A stretch of DNA of 64,000 bases from Pseudomonadota bacterium (GTDB lineage Bacteria > Pseudomonadota > Gammaproteobacteria > Steroidobacterales > Woeseiaceae): NCBI GenBank assembly GCA_022574185.1, contig JACZSM010000002.1, positions 62,001-126,000 of the forward strand. The letters run 5' to 3'. Positions 56,595 through 64,000 of the stretch are shown one piece after another. Below the pieces are notes generated by a model that saw only the letters and a list, made by a program, of their open reading frames with translations, did no database searches and had not been told where the DNA came from. Both the position numbers and the translations under genes were made by a program. Within the stretch, counting starts at the first letter, position 1. Each line of letters begins with the position of its first letter.

Positions 56595-58208
56595 GTGGAT
56601 CGATCGAAACGCATTCTTGTCGTCGGCGGTGGTTCGGAAGGCTGGATGGCCGCAGCCTATCTCAACGCAGCGTTGAACCAGGGCAACATTCGGCGCGCGC
56701 AGATCAGCCTGATAGAGTCCGCTGACGCGCCCAGGATCGGGGTCGGCGAGGCCACCATTCCAAGCATCCTGCATTTGCTTGCCGTCATCGGTATCAACGA
56801 TACGGACATGATGAGGTCCGTCGACGGGACATTCAAACAGTCGATCCGCTATGTGAATTGGCTCGATAACAAGGGCGAGTACTACCACCACCCATTCAGT
56901 CGCTATACGCCGCAACCGATGGACCTGTCCAGCGAACTCTGGCTCCGCAGCGATCGGTCGATTCCGTTTATGGAAACGATCTCGCCACAACCCGTGATCT
57001 GCGAACTCGGGCTGTCGCCCCTGTCGCTGGATCCGCAGGTCCCGGGGCCGCGGCTCAAATACGCGTACCACATGAATGCGCTCAAATTTGCCGATTACCT
57101 GAGTGAGTTCGCCACAGCGCGCGGCGTGACCCACTATGTCGACCATGTTACCGATGTCGAGATGGCTGAGAATGGCGATATAGCCGCCGTCAGCACGCAA
57201 TCCGGGCAGCGCATCGAGGCTGATCTTTTTATTGACTGCACCGGATTCGCCGCTCTGCTTATTGAGAAAAAACTGGGGGTTCCATGGGTCGACTGTTCCC
57301 AGTGGCTACTCTGCGACCAGGCCGTGACCATGCATGTGCCTTACGATCACCACTATCCTGGGCAGGTCAAGCCGTACACGACGGCGTCTGCGCTGTCATC
57401 GGGCTGGGTCTGGGATATTCCATTGCGCAGCACACGATCACTGGGGTACGTACACTCCAGTGCGTTCTTAGATATTGCACAGGCCGAACGGGAACTGCGC
57501 GAATTCGAGGGTCCGCATGCCGCGGACCTGGAAACGCGCATCGTTCCTTTTAAAGTCGGCCGCCGGGAAAAGGTCTGGTCCAGGAACTGCATCGCGATCG
57601 GCCTTGCCGGCGGATTCATCGAACCGCTTGAATCCACGGGGCTGTATCTGGCCGACCTGGCAACGGTGATGCTCGCCGAACACTTCCCGCGCGACAACAA
57701 TTACGAACCATTGGCACTGCGCGTAAACCGAATTCTCACGAATCGATTCTACGAAATTCTCGATTTCATCAACATGCACTATTGCCTGACGCGCAGAACC
57801 GACACCGAATTCTGGCGCGAGGTCCGGCAGCCGTCGCACATTACCGAGAGACTACAGGCCAAGCTCGACTTCTGGCGCATAAAGCCACCATCGCGCTCCG
57901 ACTTCGAGGACCAATTTTTTCCCGGCATGCCAGGCAGTCCGACGCCATCAGCTGCCAGCAGCGGCGATGGCCGCGCACCCATCGACACGGCGGGTCTTTG
58001 GGACTATGCGAGCTACGAAGCAATTCTATACGGCATGGACTTTCTCGCCGAGGAATGCCGCGGATGGTTTGGCGACGACCGGCAACAGCCGCCGATTCAT
58101 GGCCATGTTCTCGAGACACTACAACGAGCATCCAAATTGCTGCCAAAACATGAGTCTTTTCTGAGAATGTCCCTCGGCATGCCCGATTACCCATCGCAGA
58201 CAGGCTAG
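56595..58208 (+). CDS. Tryptophan-halogenase family flavoprotein (copy 1)
   Basis: A 537-residue FADH2-dependent halogenase homologue. FAD motif VVGGGSEGW (residues 9-17), the chloramine-forming lysine Lys81 in DGTFKQSIRYVNW, and the WxWxIP motif as WVWDIP (271-276), all intact. Start is GTG at 56595 with GGGGAGA upstream; an ATG-like frame begins earlier but lacks this site. First gene of three homologues, divergent from the large receptor. It may halogenate indoles or peptides from the imported substrate; many such TonB-linked genes have no assigned substrate. Confidence 0.9.
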   Translation: MDRSKRILVVGGGSEGWMAAAYLNAALNQGNIRRAQISLIESADAPRIGVGEATIPSILHLLAVIGINDTDMMRSVDGTFKQSIRYVNWLDNKGEYYHHPFSRYTPQPMDLSSELWLRSDRSIPFMETISPQPVICELGLSPLSLDPQVPGPRLKYAYHMNALKFADYLSEFATARGVTHYVDHVTDVEMAENGDIAAVSTQSGQRIEADLFIDCTGFAALLIEKKLGVPWVDCSQWLLCDQAVTMHVPYDHHYPGQVKPYTTASALSSGWVWDIPLRSTRSLGYVHSSAFLDIAQAERELREFEGPHAADLETRIVPFKVGRREKVWSRNCIAIGLAGGFIEPLESTGLYLADLATVMLAEHFPRDNNYEPLALRVNRILTNRFYEILDFINMHYCLTRRTDTEFWREVRQPSHITERLQAKLDFWRIKPPSRSDFEDQFFPGMPGSPTPSAASSGDGRAPIDTAGLWDYASYEAILYGMDFLAEECRGWFGDDRQQPPIHGHVLETLQRASKLLPKHESFLRMSLGMPDYPSQTG

Positions 58209-58221
58209 TTCGCGAACTTCA

Positions 58222-59739
58222 ATGCGCGATCAGAATTTACAAGACATCGTCATCGTCGGCGGCGGCACCGCTGGCTGGATGACCGCCGCAATGCTGTCGC
58301 AGGTCCTTGACGGCCAAATGGGGAGGATTCGACTGATCGAATCCGACCAGATCGGCACGGTGGGAGTTGGCGAAGCCACCATACCCACAATCCAAGCATT
58401 CAATAAGAAGCTCGGGATCGACGAGGCCGAGTTCATGCGGGCGACAAACGCAACGTTCAAGCTCGGTATCGAGTTCGTCAACTGGGGCAGGATGGGCGAT
58501 GCCTATCTGCACCCCTTCGGCCCTTACGGCAAAGATATCAACGGCGTCGCCTTTCACCATTACTGGCGCAGATCCCTGGAATTGGGCATGGACACGCCAA
58601 TCGGTGCCTACAGTCTGGCCAACGTCGCGGCCAAGCGAGACCGGTTCAGGCACCCGAGCTCGGAGTCGCAGTCGATTCTCTCAACCTACGCGTACGCTTA
58701 TCATTTTGATGCAAGCCAGTACGCGAGTTACCTGCGCCAGTATGCCGAACGACGCGGCGTTAACCGCACCGAAGGCAAAATCGTCGACGTAACCCTTCGC
58801 CCCGATGATGGTTTTATAGAATCCGTGCAACTCGACGGTGGCCGGAAAGTCCGCGGGGATCTGTTCATCGACTGTTCGGGATTTCGCGGTCTCTTGATCG
58901 AGGAAGCGCTTGAGACCGGCTACGAGGACTGGAGCCACTGGTTACCCTGCGATCGCGCCGTAGCCGTGCCCAGCGAAAACGTCGTTGACCCCTCTCCCTA
59001 TACACGGGCGACAGCCGGCGACGCCGGCTGGCAATGGCGTATTCCACTACAACACAGAATGGGCAATGGTCATGTCTATTGCAGCTCTCATCTCAGCGAC
59101 GATGAGGCGACGGCAACGGCACTTGCGCATTTGGAGGGCGACGCGATTGCAGAGCCACGCGTGCTGCGGTTTACGACCGGCCAGCGCAAGCAGATGTGGA
59201 ATCGAAATTGCATCGCCATTGGATTATCCGGCGGCTTCCTCGAACCACTCGAATCCACGAGCATCTGGCTTATTCAGGCAGCAATCGCGCTGCTCTTGCA
59301 GCGCTTTCCAGACCGCAACTTCGATGCAGCCGATATCGAGGACTACAACCGCGGCATGAGACGACGCTTTGAAGAGGTGCGCGACTTCCTGATCTTGCAT
59401 TACAAAGCAACGCAGCGCAGCGACACCGATTTCTGGAAAGACTGCGCGAACATGTCAATTCCGGATTCATTGCAGCGCCGGATTGAAATGTTCGGCAAGA
59501 GTGGCCACGTGATATTTCACCCGGCTGAATTATTCATCGAGACCAATTGGCTCGCGATATATCTTGGACAGCATATCCTGCCGGAGACCTGTGACCCTCG
59601 CGTGCACTGCGCCGGAGACGATTTCATCCGACAACGCCTGCCACAGATGCAAGCCGTGGTAGCGGCGGCGGCGGACGAAATGCCGTCACACGCCAGTGCG
59701 ATAGAGCAGTTTTGCCGCGCAAAGGCGCCGCATGCCTGA
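58222..59739 (+). CDS. Tryptophan-halogenase family flavoprotein (copy 2)
   Basis: A 505-residue homologue with all signatures: FAD loop VGGGTAGWM (G13, G15, G18), Lys80 in NATFKLGIEFVNW, and WQWRIP (270-275). It is 13 bases after copy 1 and overlaps copy 3 by 8 bases. Looks catalytically competent as a flavin-dependent halogenase, though several of these family members act on unknown substrates. FADH2 would need a separate flavin reductase, which is not present in the window. Confidence 0.9.
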   Translation: MRDQNLQDIVIVGGGTAGWMTAAMLSQVLDGQMGRIRLIESDQIGTVGVGEATIPTIQAFNKKLGIDEAEFMRATNATFKLGIEFVNWGRMGDAYLHPFGPYGKDINGVAFHHYWRRSLELGMDTPIGAYSLANVAAKRDRFRHPSSESQSILSTYAYAYHFDASQYASYLRQYAERRGVNRTEGKIVDVTLRPDDGFIESVQLDGGRKVRGDLFIDCSGFRGLLIEEALETGYEDWSHWLPCDRAVAVPSENVVDPSPYTRATAGDAGWQWRIPLQHRMGNGHVYCSSHLSDDEATATALAHLEGDAIAEPRVLRFTTGQRKQMWNRNCIAIGLSGGFLEPLESTSIWLIQAAIALLLQRFPDRNFDAADIEDYNRGMRRRFEEVRDFLILHYKATQRSDTDFWKDCANMSIPDSLQRRIEMFGKSGHVIFHPAELFIETNWLAIYLGQHILPETCDPRVHCAGDDFIRQRLPQMQAVVAAAADEMPSHASAIEQFCRAKAPHA

Positions 59740-61231
59740 GCCGCTACAGAGTATTGTTATCGTTGGCGGCGACGAGTGTGCGCCCGCAGTAGCCGCATGT
59801 ATTGCGAATTCGCTGCGCGGCACGAGCGCGAAAATTACTTTGCTGGACGACATGTCGGGGCACAGCGGCGTCGCATCGACACTGCCGCAATCCACCGATT
59901 TCTACAAATTATTGGGCTTCAATGAGCGGTCTCTCGTCACCGGAACCGGTGCGACATTCAAAATGGGAGCAGAGCATTCGGGCTGGCTGCGCAATAATCG
60001 CCGATTTATCCAGTCATTTGGCGAACATGGCACCCCGATTCGGTTGTTGCCGTTTCATCAGTATGTTCTCAAGCATCAACTCGCCGACGATGCGAAAAAT
60101 TTTGACGATTATTCGCTTGCCAGCGCCGCAATACTAAAAGGACGCTTTGCGTATCCGTCCGATGACCCAAACTCACTGCTTTCGACGATCCGCTACGGAC
60201 TGCAGGTCGACACGCAACGTTTCGCCGATGCAATGCTCAAGTACGCCGTCGCTGCTGACGTGAAGCACATTGGATCCTCTGCCATCAGTGCATCGGTTCA
60301 GGCTGATTCCGGTTTTATTGCTGCCGTGACGCTTGCGGATGGCACGGCAATCGAAGGCGATTTCTATATTGACTGCAGCGGCGAGCGGGCGCTATTGATT
60401 GGCGACGCGCTCAGTGTTGGCTATCAGAACTGGTCCGCATTCCTGCCTTGCGATCGCCGGGTCCGTATCAGCATCAATGATGTGCAGGACCTGAGTCCAA
60501 CTACCCGCATCGTGACCAAACGAGATGGATGGTCGCGCCGCATGCAATTGATCGATCGGGCGGATTTCGAATTTTTTTACAACGGCGCAATATGCAGCGA
60601 CGAAGACGCTGCGCAACAGCTAACTCAAGATGTAGGCACCAGCGCATCGCTGCCAGAACACCGGCAAATTCGGGCCGGCCGCCGCGAATCATTCTGGCGT
60701 GGCAACTGTGTAGCGATCGGTCGCTCGGCGGGCGACATTGAGTCACTCGAAGTATCCGCCATGAGCCGTGCCCACGGTGCGGTTATTCGCCTGATGTCCC
60801 TGTGGCCGCATATTAATTGCGATCCGGTCATTGCCAGCGAGTACAACCGACTCACATTGCTGGACTATGACCATGCTCGTGATTTCGTTTCGCTGTTCTA
60901 CACCTTGTCAGATCGTGATGACAGCGACTTCTGGAAACACTGCCAGTCATTGCAGACTTCGGCGACGCTTCAATATCGATTGTCGCTCTTCCGCAGCCGC
61001 GGCCGCCTGAGCTGGGACGCCGACGAAATATTCAGCAAAGATAATTGGGTCTCGGCTCTGCTCGGGCTCAACTGCCTGCCGCGCGCCTGCGATCCGCTGG
61101 TCGATGTTGCCGATCCCGAGCTCGTTAGTCAGTTCATGGATGAAGTTCGACAAGCCGTTCGTGCAGCCGTGGATGACATGCCGCGCCACGATGCATTTCT
61201 CAAAGATCTGCACGGCCCAGCCCCACGATGA
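59732..61231 (+). CDS. Degenerate tryptophan-halogenase homologue (copy 3)
   Basis: A 499-residue homologue of the two preceding genes, in frame along its full length. The catalytic lysine is kept (Lys77, GATFKMGAEHSGW), but the FAD loop has lost two glycines (VGGDECAPAVA) and the WxWxIP motif reads WSRRMQ (267-272). It is therefore unlikely to be a normal halogenase; it may be a structural partner or an altered enzyme. Last gene of the cluster, overlapping copy 2 by 8 bases. Confidence 0.85.
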   Translation: MPEPLQSIVIVGGDECAPAVAACIANSLRGTSAKITLLDDMSGHSGVASTLPQSTDFYKLLGFNERSLVTGTGATFKMGAEHSGWLRNNRRFIQSFGEHGTPIRLLPFHQYVLKHQLADDAKNFDDYSLASAAILKGRFAYPSDDPNSLLSTIRYGLQVDTQRFADAMLKYAVAADVKHIGSSAISASVQADSGFIAAVTLADGTAIEGDFYIDCSGERALLIGDALSVGYQNWSAFLPCDRRVRISINDVQDLSPTTRIVTKRDGWSRRMQLIDRADFEFFYNGAICSDEDAAQQLTQDVGTSASLPEHRQIRAGRRESFWRGNCVAIGRSAGDIESLEVSAMSRAHGAVIRLMSLWPHINCDPVIASEYNRLTLLDYDHARDFVSLFYTLSDRDDSDFWKHCQSLQTSATLQYRLSLFRSRGRLSWDADEIFSKDNWVSALLGLNCLPRACDPLVDVADPELVSQFMDEVRQAVRAAVDDMPRHDAFLKDLHGPAPR

Positions 61232-61330
61232 GCATTCCCGGCTGTAAAGTTTATTAAGGACGCGATCAGGGGCCACACCCGCATTCGCTGCCACTTTGGT
61301 ATTATGTGAACCGGCGCAAGGAATACCGGG

Positions 61331-62128
61331 ATGATTTCCGGGACATTGAAAAGGCCAATGCCTATCTCGCCAACACAGTACAAATTGAACAAGATTGTAA
61401 TCCTCAATCCGAAGGGGGGTTGCGGCAAGTCCACGCTCGCGACCAACCTGGCTGCCTGTTATGCACAGCGCGGGGTGGCGACGGCAATCATGGATTTTGA
61501 CCCGCAGGGCTCCACGATGGCCTGGCTGAAACGGCGGCCCGCCGATCTACCCACCATTCACGGCATTGCGGCGTTCAAGAAGTCGATGCAGGCAACTCGG
61601 AGTTGGCAGCTGCGCGTACCCAACGACACCGTTAACCTGATCGTCGATTCGGCGGCCGGCATTACTCACGACGACTTGCGCGAAATTACGCGCGATGCGA
61701 CGACTATTCTCGTTCCCGTACTGCCCTCTTCAATGGATATCGATGCTGCATCGCGATGCATTGCCGACTTGTTGCTGGTCGCCAAAGTTGACCGAAACGA
61801 ACGCAAGCTGGCGGTCGTCGCCAATCGCACCCGTAAAAATACCAAAAGTTTGGGCCGGCTCATGCGGTTTCTAGATACTCTGGGCATTCCGATCATCGCG
61901 GTGTTGCGTGACAGCCAGAACTTTGTGCGTTCGGCGGAACTGGGCATCGGGTTGCACGAGATGCAGCCGCACCGCGTCCGTCATGACGTCGAGCAACTCG
62001 ACAGAATCGCGAGATGGCTTGATGGCTGGTCCGACCGGCGTAAGAGCGCCGCCAGTATCACAGGAATTCGGCGTCAATCGTTCTCAAAAGTATCTATCTT
62101 GCGCAGACCTCAGACCGGTCCGGCCTGA
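61331..62128 (+). CDS. Orphan ParA/MinD-type ATPase
   Basis: A 265-residue deviant Walker ATPase: KGGCGKST (residues 28-35, with Lys28 and Lys33), the switch region MDFDPQGSTMAWL, and later PSSMDIDAASRCIADLL. Residues 1-20 precede the motif; ATG at 61358 is an alternative start. No parB gene or visible parS cluster nearby, so it is an orphan, possibly for positioning a protein complex (as PpfA/McdA-type). It converges with the dehydratase gene with a 19-base overlap. Confidence 0.87.
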   Translation: MISGTLKRPMPISPTQYKLNKIVILNPKGGCGKSTLATNLAACYAQRGVATAIMDFDPQGSTMAWLKRRPADLPTIHGIAAFKKSMQATRSWQLRVPNDTVNLIVDSAAGITHDDLREITRDATTILVPVLPSSMDIDAASRCIADLLLVAKVDRNERKLAVVANRTRKNTKSLGRLMRFLDTLGIPIIAVLRDSQNFVRSAELGIGLHEMQPHRVRHDVEQLDRIARWLDGWSDRRKSAASITGIRRQSFSKVSILRRPQTGPA

Positions 62129-63084
62129 ATCGACGCGAATAATTCGACATCAACATTACCGCCAGAAAGAACCACAACTGTGGTCTTGTCGGCGGTACTG
62201 ACCTTGCCGGCCAGGACCGCTGCGAGCGCAACGGCGCCGCCCGGCTCGACGACGAGCTTGAGGTGGCGAAATGCGAAACGCATTGCGGTCCTGACTTCCT
62301 CGTCGTTGACGACCAGTCCCGCGCTCACCAGACGGCGCATGATCTCGAACGTATTCTCGCCGGGCGTGTCGGGCAACAGTGCATCACAGATCGAACGCGC
62401 CGTCGAAGCGTTGCTGACACGTTCACCGCAATCGAGAGAGCGCGCCGTGTCGTCGAACTCTTCGGGTTCCACGGTGTATATGGCCACGTCGGGTAGACGA
62501 GCCTTGAGCGCCACAGAGCTACCCGCCGTCAACCCACCACCACCGCAACAGATCAGCACCTGATCCGCATGCAGCCCCAGCGACTGAGATTGTTCTGCAA
62601 TCTCGAGCCCGACCGTGCCCTGCCCGGCCATGATGTGAGGATGATCGAACGGCGGTACGATCTCGGCACCACGCTCAGCAGCCAGGGCGCGCGCAATGGC
62701 TTCACGATCGCCCGTATAGCGGTCATAAGTGATGATTTCGCCGCCCAGTTTGCGCGTACTGTCGAGTTTTGCAGTCGGTGCATCCTCGGGCATGACGATG
62801 GCCGTCCGGATACCCAGCATCTTGCCCGCGGCCGCGACGCCCTGGGCGTGATTGCCCGATGACCATGCAACGATGCCGCGCTCGGCCTGCTCGGCTGACA
62901 GCTGGCGCAACAGGTTGTAGGCACCGCGAATCTTGAATGAGCCCGTTCGTTGCCAGCACTCCGGCTTGAGCAATACCTTGCCGGCAGCGATTCGATCGAG
63001 TTCGGCGTTCTGCAACAATGGCGTTTCGATTACGATGCCGTGCAGACGACGTGCCGCGGCCTCGATATCATCTATGTCGATCAT
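62110..63084 (-). CDS. Threonine/serine dehydratase or racemase (PLP, fold type II)
   Basis: A 324-residue PLP enzyme without an ACT regulatory domain. The Schiff-base lysine is Lys51 in TGSFKIRGAYN, the substrate loop is SSGNHAQG (75-82) and the phosphate cup is GGGGLTAG. It is the catabolic threonine/serine dehydratase or serine racemase size class. It overlaps the phhB gene by 4 bases (ATGA). Whether it acts as ammonia-lyase or racemase is unsettled. Confidence 0.92.
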   Translation of the reverse strand: MIDIDDIEAAARRLHGIVIETPLLQNAELDRIAAGKVLLKPECWQRTGSFKIRGAYNLLRQLSAEQAERGIVAWSSGNHAQGVAAAGKMLGIRTAIVMPEDAPTAKLDSTRKLGGEIITYDRYTGDREAIARALAAERGAEIVPPFDHPHIMAGQGTVGLEIAEQSQSLGLHADQVLICCGGGGLTAGSSVALKARLPDVAIYTVEPEEFDDTARSLDCGERVSNASTARSICDALLPDTPGENTFEIMRRLVSAGLVVNDEEVRTAMRFAFRHLKLVVEPGGAVALAAVLAGKVSTADKTTVVVLSGGNVDVELFASIQAGPV

Positions 63085-63428
63085 TCAGCGTCTGGATTCA
63101 ACCGATCGATTTTCGCCGCACAGATGAAATCGTTGTCAGACAGACCATTAATCGCATGCGTCGTGTAACTGACGCCACACGATCCGTAGCTGACCGTGAG
63201 CACTGGATGATGGCCCTCAGTAATGGCAATCCAGGCGACGGCATTGGCAAATCCCAATGTGCGGCTGTATGCAGGGAACGAGAATTCGCGCGAAATCTCC
63301 ATGCCATCATCGCTGAGCACCCAATCATTGTGAAGCGCCGTCATGAGCGACTCCACCGCATCGCGTCGCAGGGGCTCGGTACCGCCTTCGCAAGGTTTGC
63401 AGTGCCGCTTTGCGAGTTCTTCCGTCAT
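63081..63428 (-). CDS. phhB: Pterin-4a-carbinolamine dehydratase PhhB
   Basis: A 115-residue dehydratase of normal length. The family motif is ITEGHHPVLTVSYGSCGV, with the catalytic histidines, followed by TTHAINGLSDNDF. It recycles the pterin cofactor of phenylalanine hydroxylase, but no phhA is in the window. Its first codon is ATG at 63428, right beside a repeat block. It is co-translated with the dehydratase. Confidence 0.93.
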   Translation of the reverse strand: MTEELAKRHCKPCEGGTEPLRRDAVESLMTALHNDWVLSDDGMEISREFSFPAYSRTLGFANAVAWIAITEGHHPVLTVSYGSCGVSYTTHAINGLSDNDFICAAKIDRLNPDAE

Positions 63429-63460
63429 AGCAACGGACTATACGCTGTAAATCGCCCTTT

Positions 63461-63613
63461 CGTCGCTCTCGCACATCCCTGTGCTCCGCGGCATTAGGTC
63501 GTCCTGACCGTCGTCGCTCTCGCACATCCCTGTGCTCCGCGGCATTAGGTCGTCCTGACCGTCGTCGCTCTCGCACATCCCTGTGCTCCGCGGCATTAGG
63601 TCGTCCTGACCGT
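63461..63613. repeat. Three perfect 51-bp tandem repeats
   Basis: Units start at 63461, 63512 and 63563 and are identical across 51 bases. Each holds two small hairpins: GCACA-TCCC-TGTGC and GGTC-GTCCT-GACC. There are no spacers, so this is not CRISPR. An open frame on the minus strand across them just encodes a repeated 17-residue unit and is not a credible gene. It lies upstream of phhB. Confidence 0.9.
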
Positions 63614-63615
63614 CG

Positions 63616-63911
63616 GCGGGCTCCTACAGATCGCGAACGGAGCATTGTAGGAGCGGGCCGTACTATCAATGCGCCGGGGTTACCGACTGACAGCAGTGGT
63701 GCTAGCGATATCCGGCGGGCTCCTTGGTCAGGTGGGTATCGCCCGCATGGCGGGCTCCTACAGATTTCGAATCGAGCACTGTAGGAGCGGGCCGTACTAT
63801 CAATGCGCCGGGGTTACCGACTGGCAGCAGTGGTGCTAGCGAGACCCCGCGATATCCGGCGGGCTCCTTGGTCAGGTGGGTATCGCCCGCATGGCGGGCT
63901 CCTACAGATGT
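63616..63911. repeat. REP-like/BIME composite repeats (two full copies, one partial)
   Basis: Two copies of a 134/144-bp unit (starts at 63616 and 63750) and the beginning of a third at 63894; the second has a 10-base insertion. Each includes GGCGGGCTCCTACAG and TGTAGGAGCGGGCC, which pair as a 10-bp stem (63754-63763 with 63779-63788 in copy 2), and GCCCGC-ATG-GCGGGC. This resembles REP/BIME elements of gammaproteobacteria. No RAYT transposase gene in the window. Confidence 0.85.
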
Positions 63912-63967
63912 CGGGCCATGCCCGCGATTGTTAATTCGGAATCGACGCAAACGATGGAGAATTGTCG

Positions 63968-64000
63968 ATGAACAACGTCAGGCTGACGCGACGCTCGAGA
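63968..64000 (+). CDS. Possible gene start cut by window edge
   Basis: ATG at 63968 with GGAG about ten bases upstream opens a frame to the window edge (11 codons, MNNVRLTRRSR). Too short to identify; listed only as a likely start because it follows the repeat block with a plausible ribosome site. Confidence 0.35.
   Translation, partial: MNNVRLTRRSR

Noticed and set aside
63461-63613. CRISPR array
   Set aside because: The 51-bp units are directly contiguous with no variable spacers, and there are no cas genes.
63325-63669. Open frame across the repeats encoding a repeated 17-residue unit
   Set aside because: It is produced by the tandem DNA repeats, overlaps the phhB gene in another frame and has no ribosome site.

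Overview
The window is a dense stretch of bacterial chromosome with moderately high GC, short intergenic gaps and many overlapping ATGA/TGATG junctions. Gene content suggests a marine, aerobic gammaproteobacterium: branched-chain acyl-CoA catabolism with IcmF, a TolQ/TolR/TonB-like system with TPR proteins, large TonB-dependent receptors beside flavin-dependent halogenase homologues, and a PlpD-type patatin. A Woeseiales- or Steroidobacteraceae-like lineage would fit, but this is an inference from gene content. No rRNA, tRNA, insertion sequence, prophage or CRISPR array was seen.

Region 1 (1-13.6 kb) is acyl-CoA metabolism. An icmF / crotonase / acyl-CoA dehydrogenase operon runs left and is divergent from a TetR regulator, with a clear palindrome between them. 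A second leftward operon holds isovaleryl-CoA dehydrogenase, methylcrotonyl-CoA carboxylase beta subunit, an HSDL2-like SDR, an ACAD10/LvaA-like kinase, a MaoC hydratase and a crotonase. A fatty acid desaturase lies just upstream.

Region 2 (13.7-25.7 kb) starts with a PII protein, a VOC protein, a DNA-deoxyinosine glycosylase and an exported D-2-hydroxyacid dehydrogenase. It continues with a nine-gene leftward operon of TPR proteins, a TolQ/ExbB channel, two different TolR/ExbD proteins and an AgmX/PglI-type TonB-like protein. This set resembles the core of the Myxococcus Agl-Glt motility machine. A TlpA thioredoxin precedes it.

Region 3 (25.7-43.9 kb) has ApbE, a LemA/M48-protease pair, a SYLF protein, an MscS channel broken by a one-base frameshift, an EexN-family lipoprotein and an MFS-acyltransferase fusion. 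A 1341-residue membrane ATPase with a P-domain and WD40 repeats follows, then a RIO-like kinase, a PlpD-type patatin and a TonB-dependent receptor.

Region 4 (43.9-52.5 kb) is housekeeping with odd wiring. ilvH, proB, proA and glpD form one leftward operon. The acetolactate synthase large subunit is transcribed the other way from the same short intergenic region and is followed by an S9 peptidase.

Region 5 (52.5-64 kb) has a sulfotransferase and a large TonB-dependent receptor with a strong terminator, divergent from three consecutive tryptophan-halogenase family genes, the third of which has lost key motifs. An orphan ParA, a threonine/serine dehydratase with PhhB, and a repeat block of 51-bp tandem units and REP-like elements close the window.
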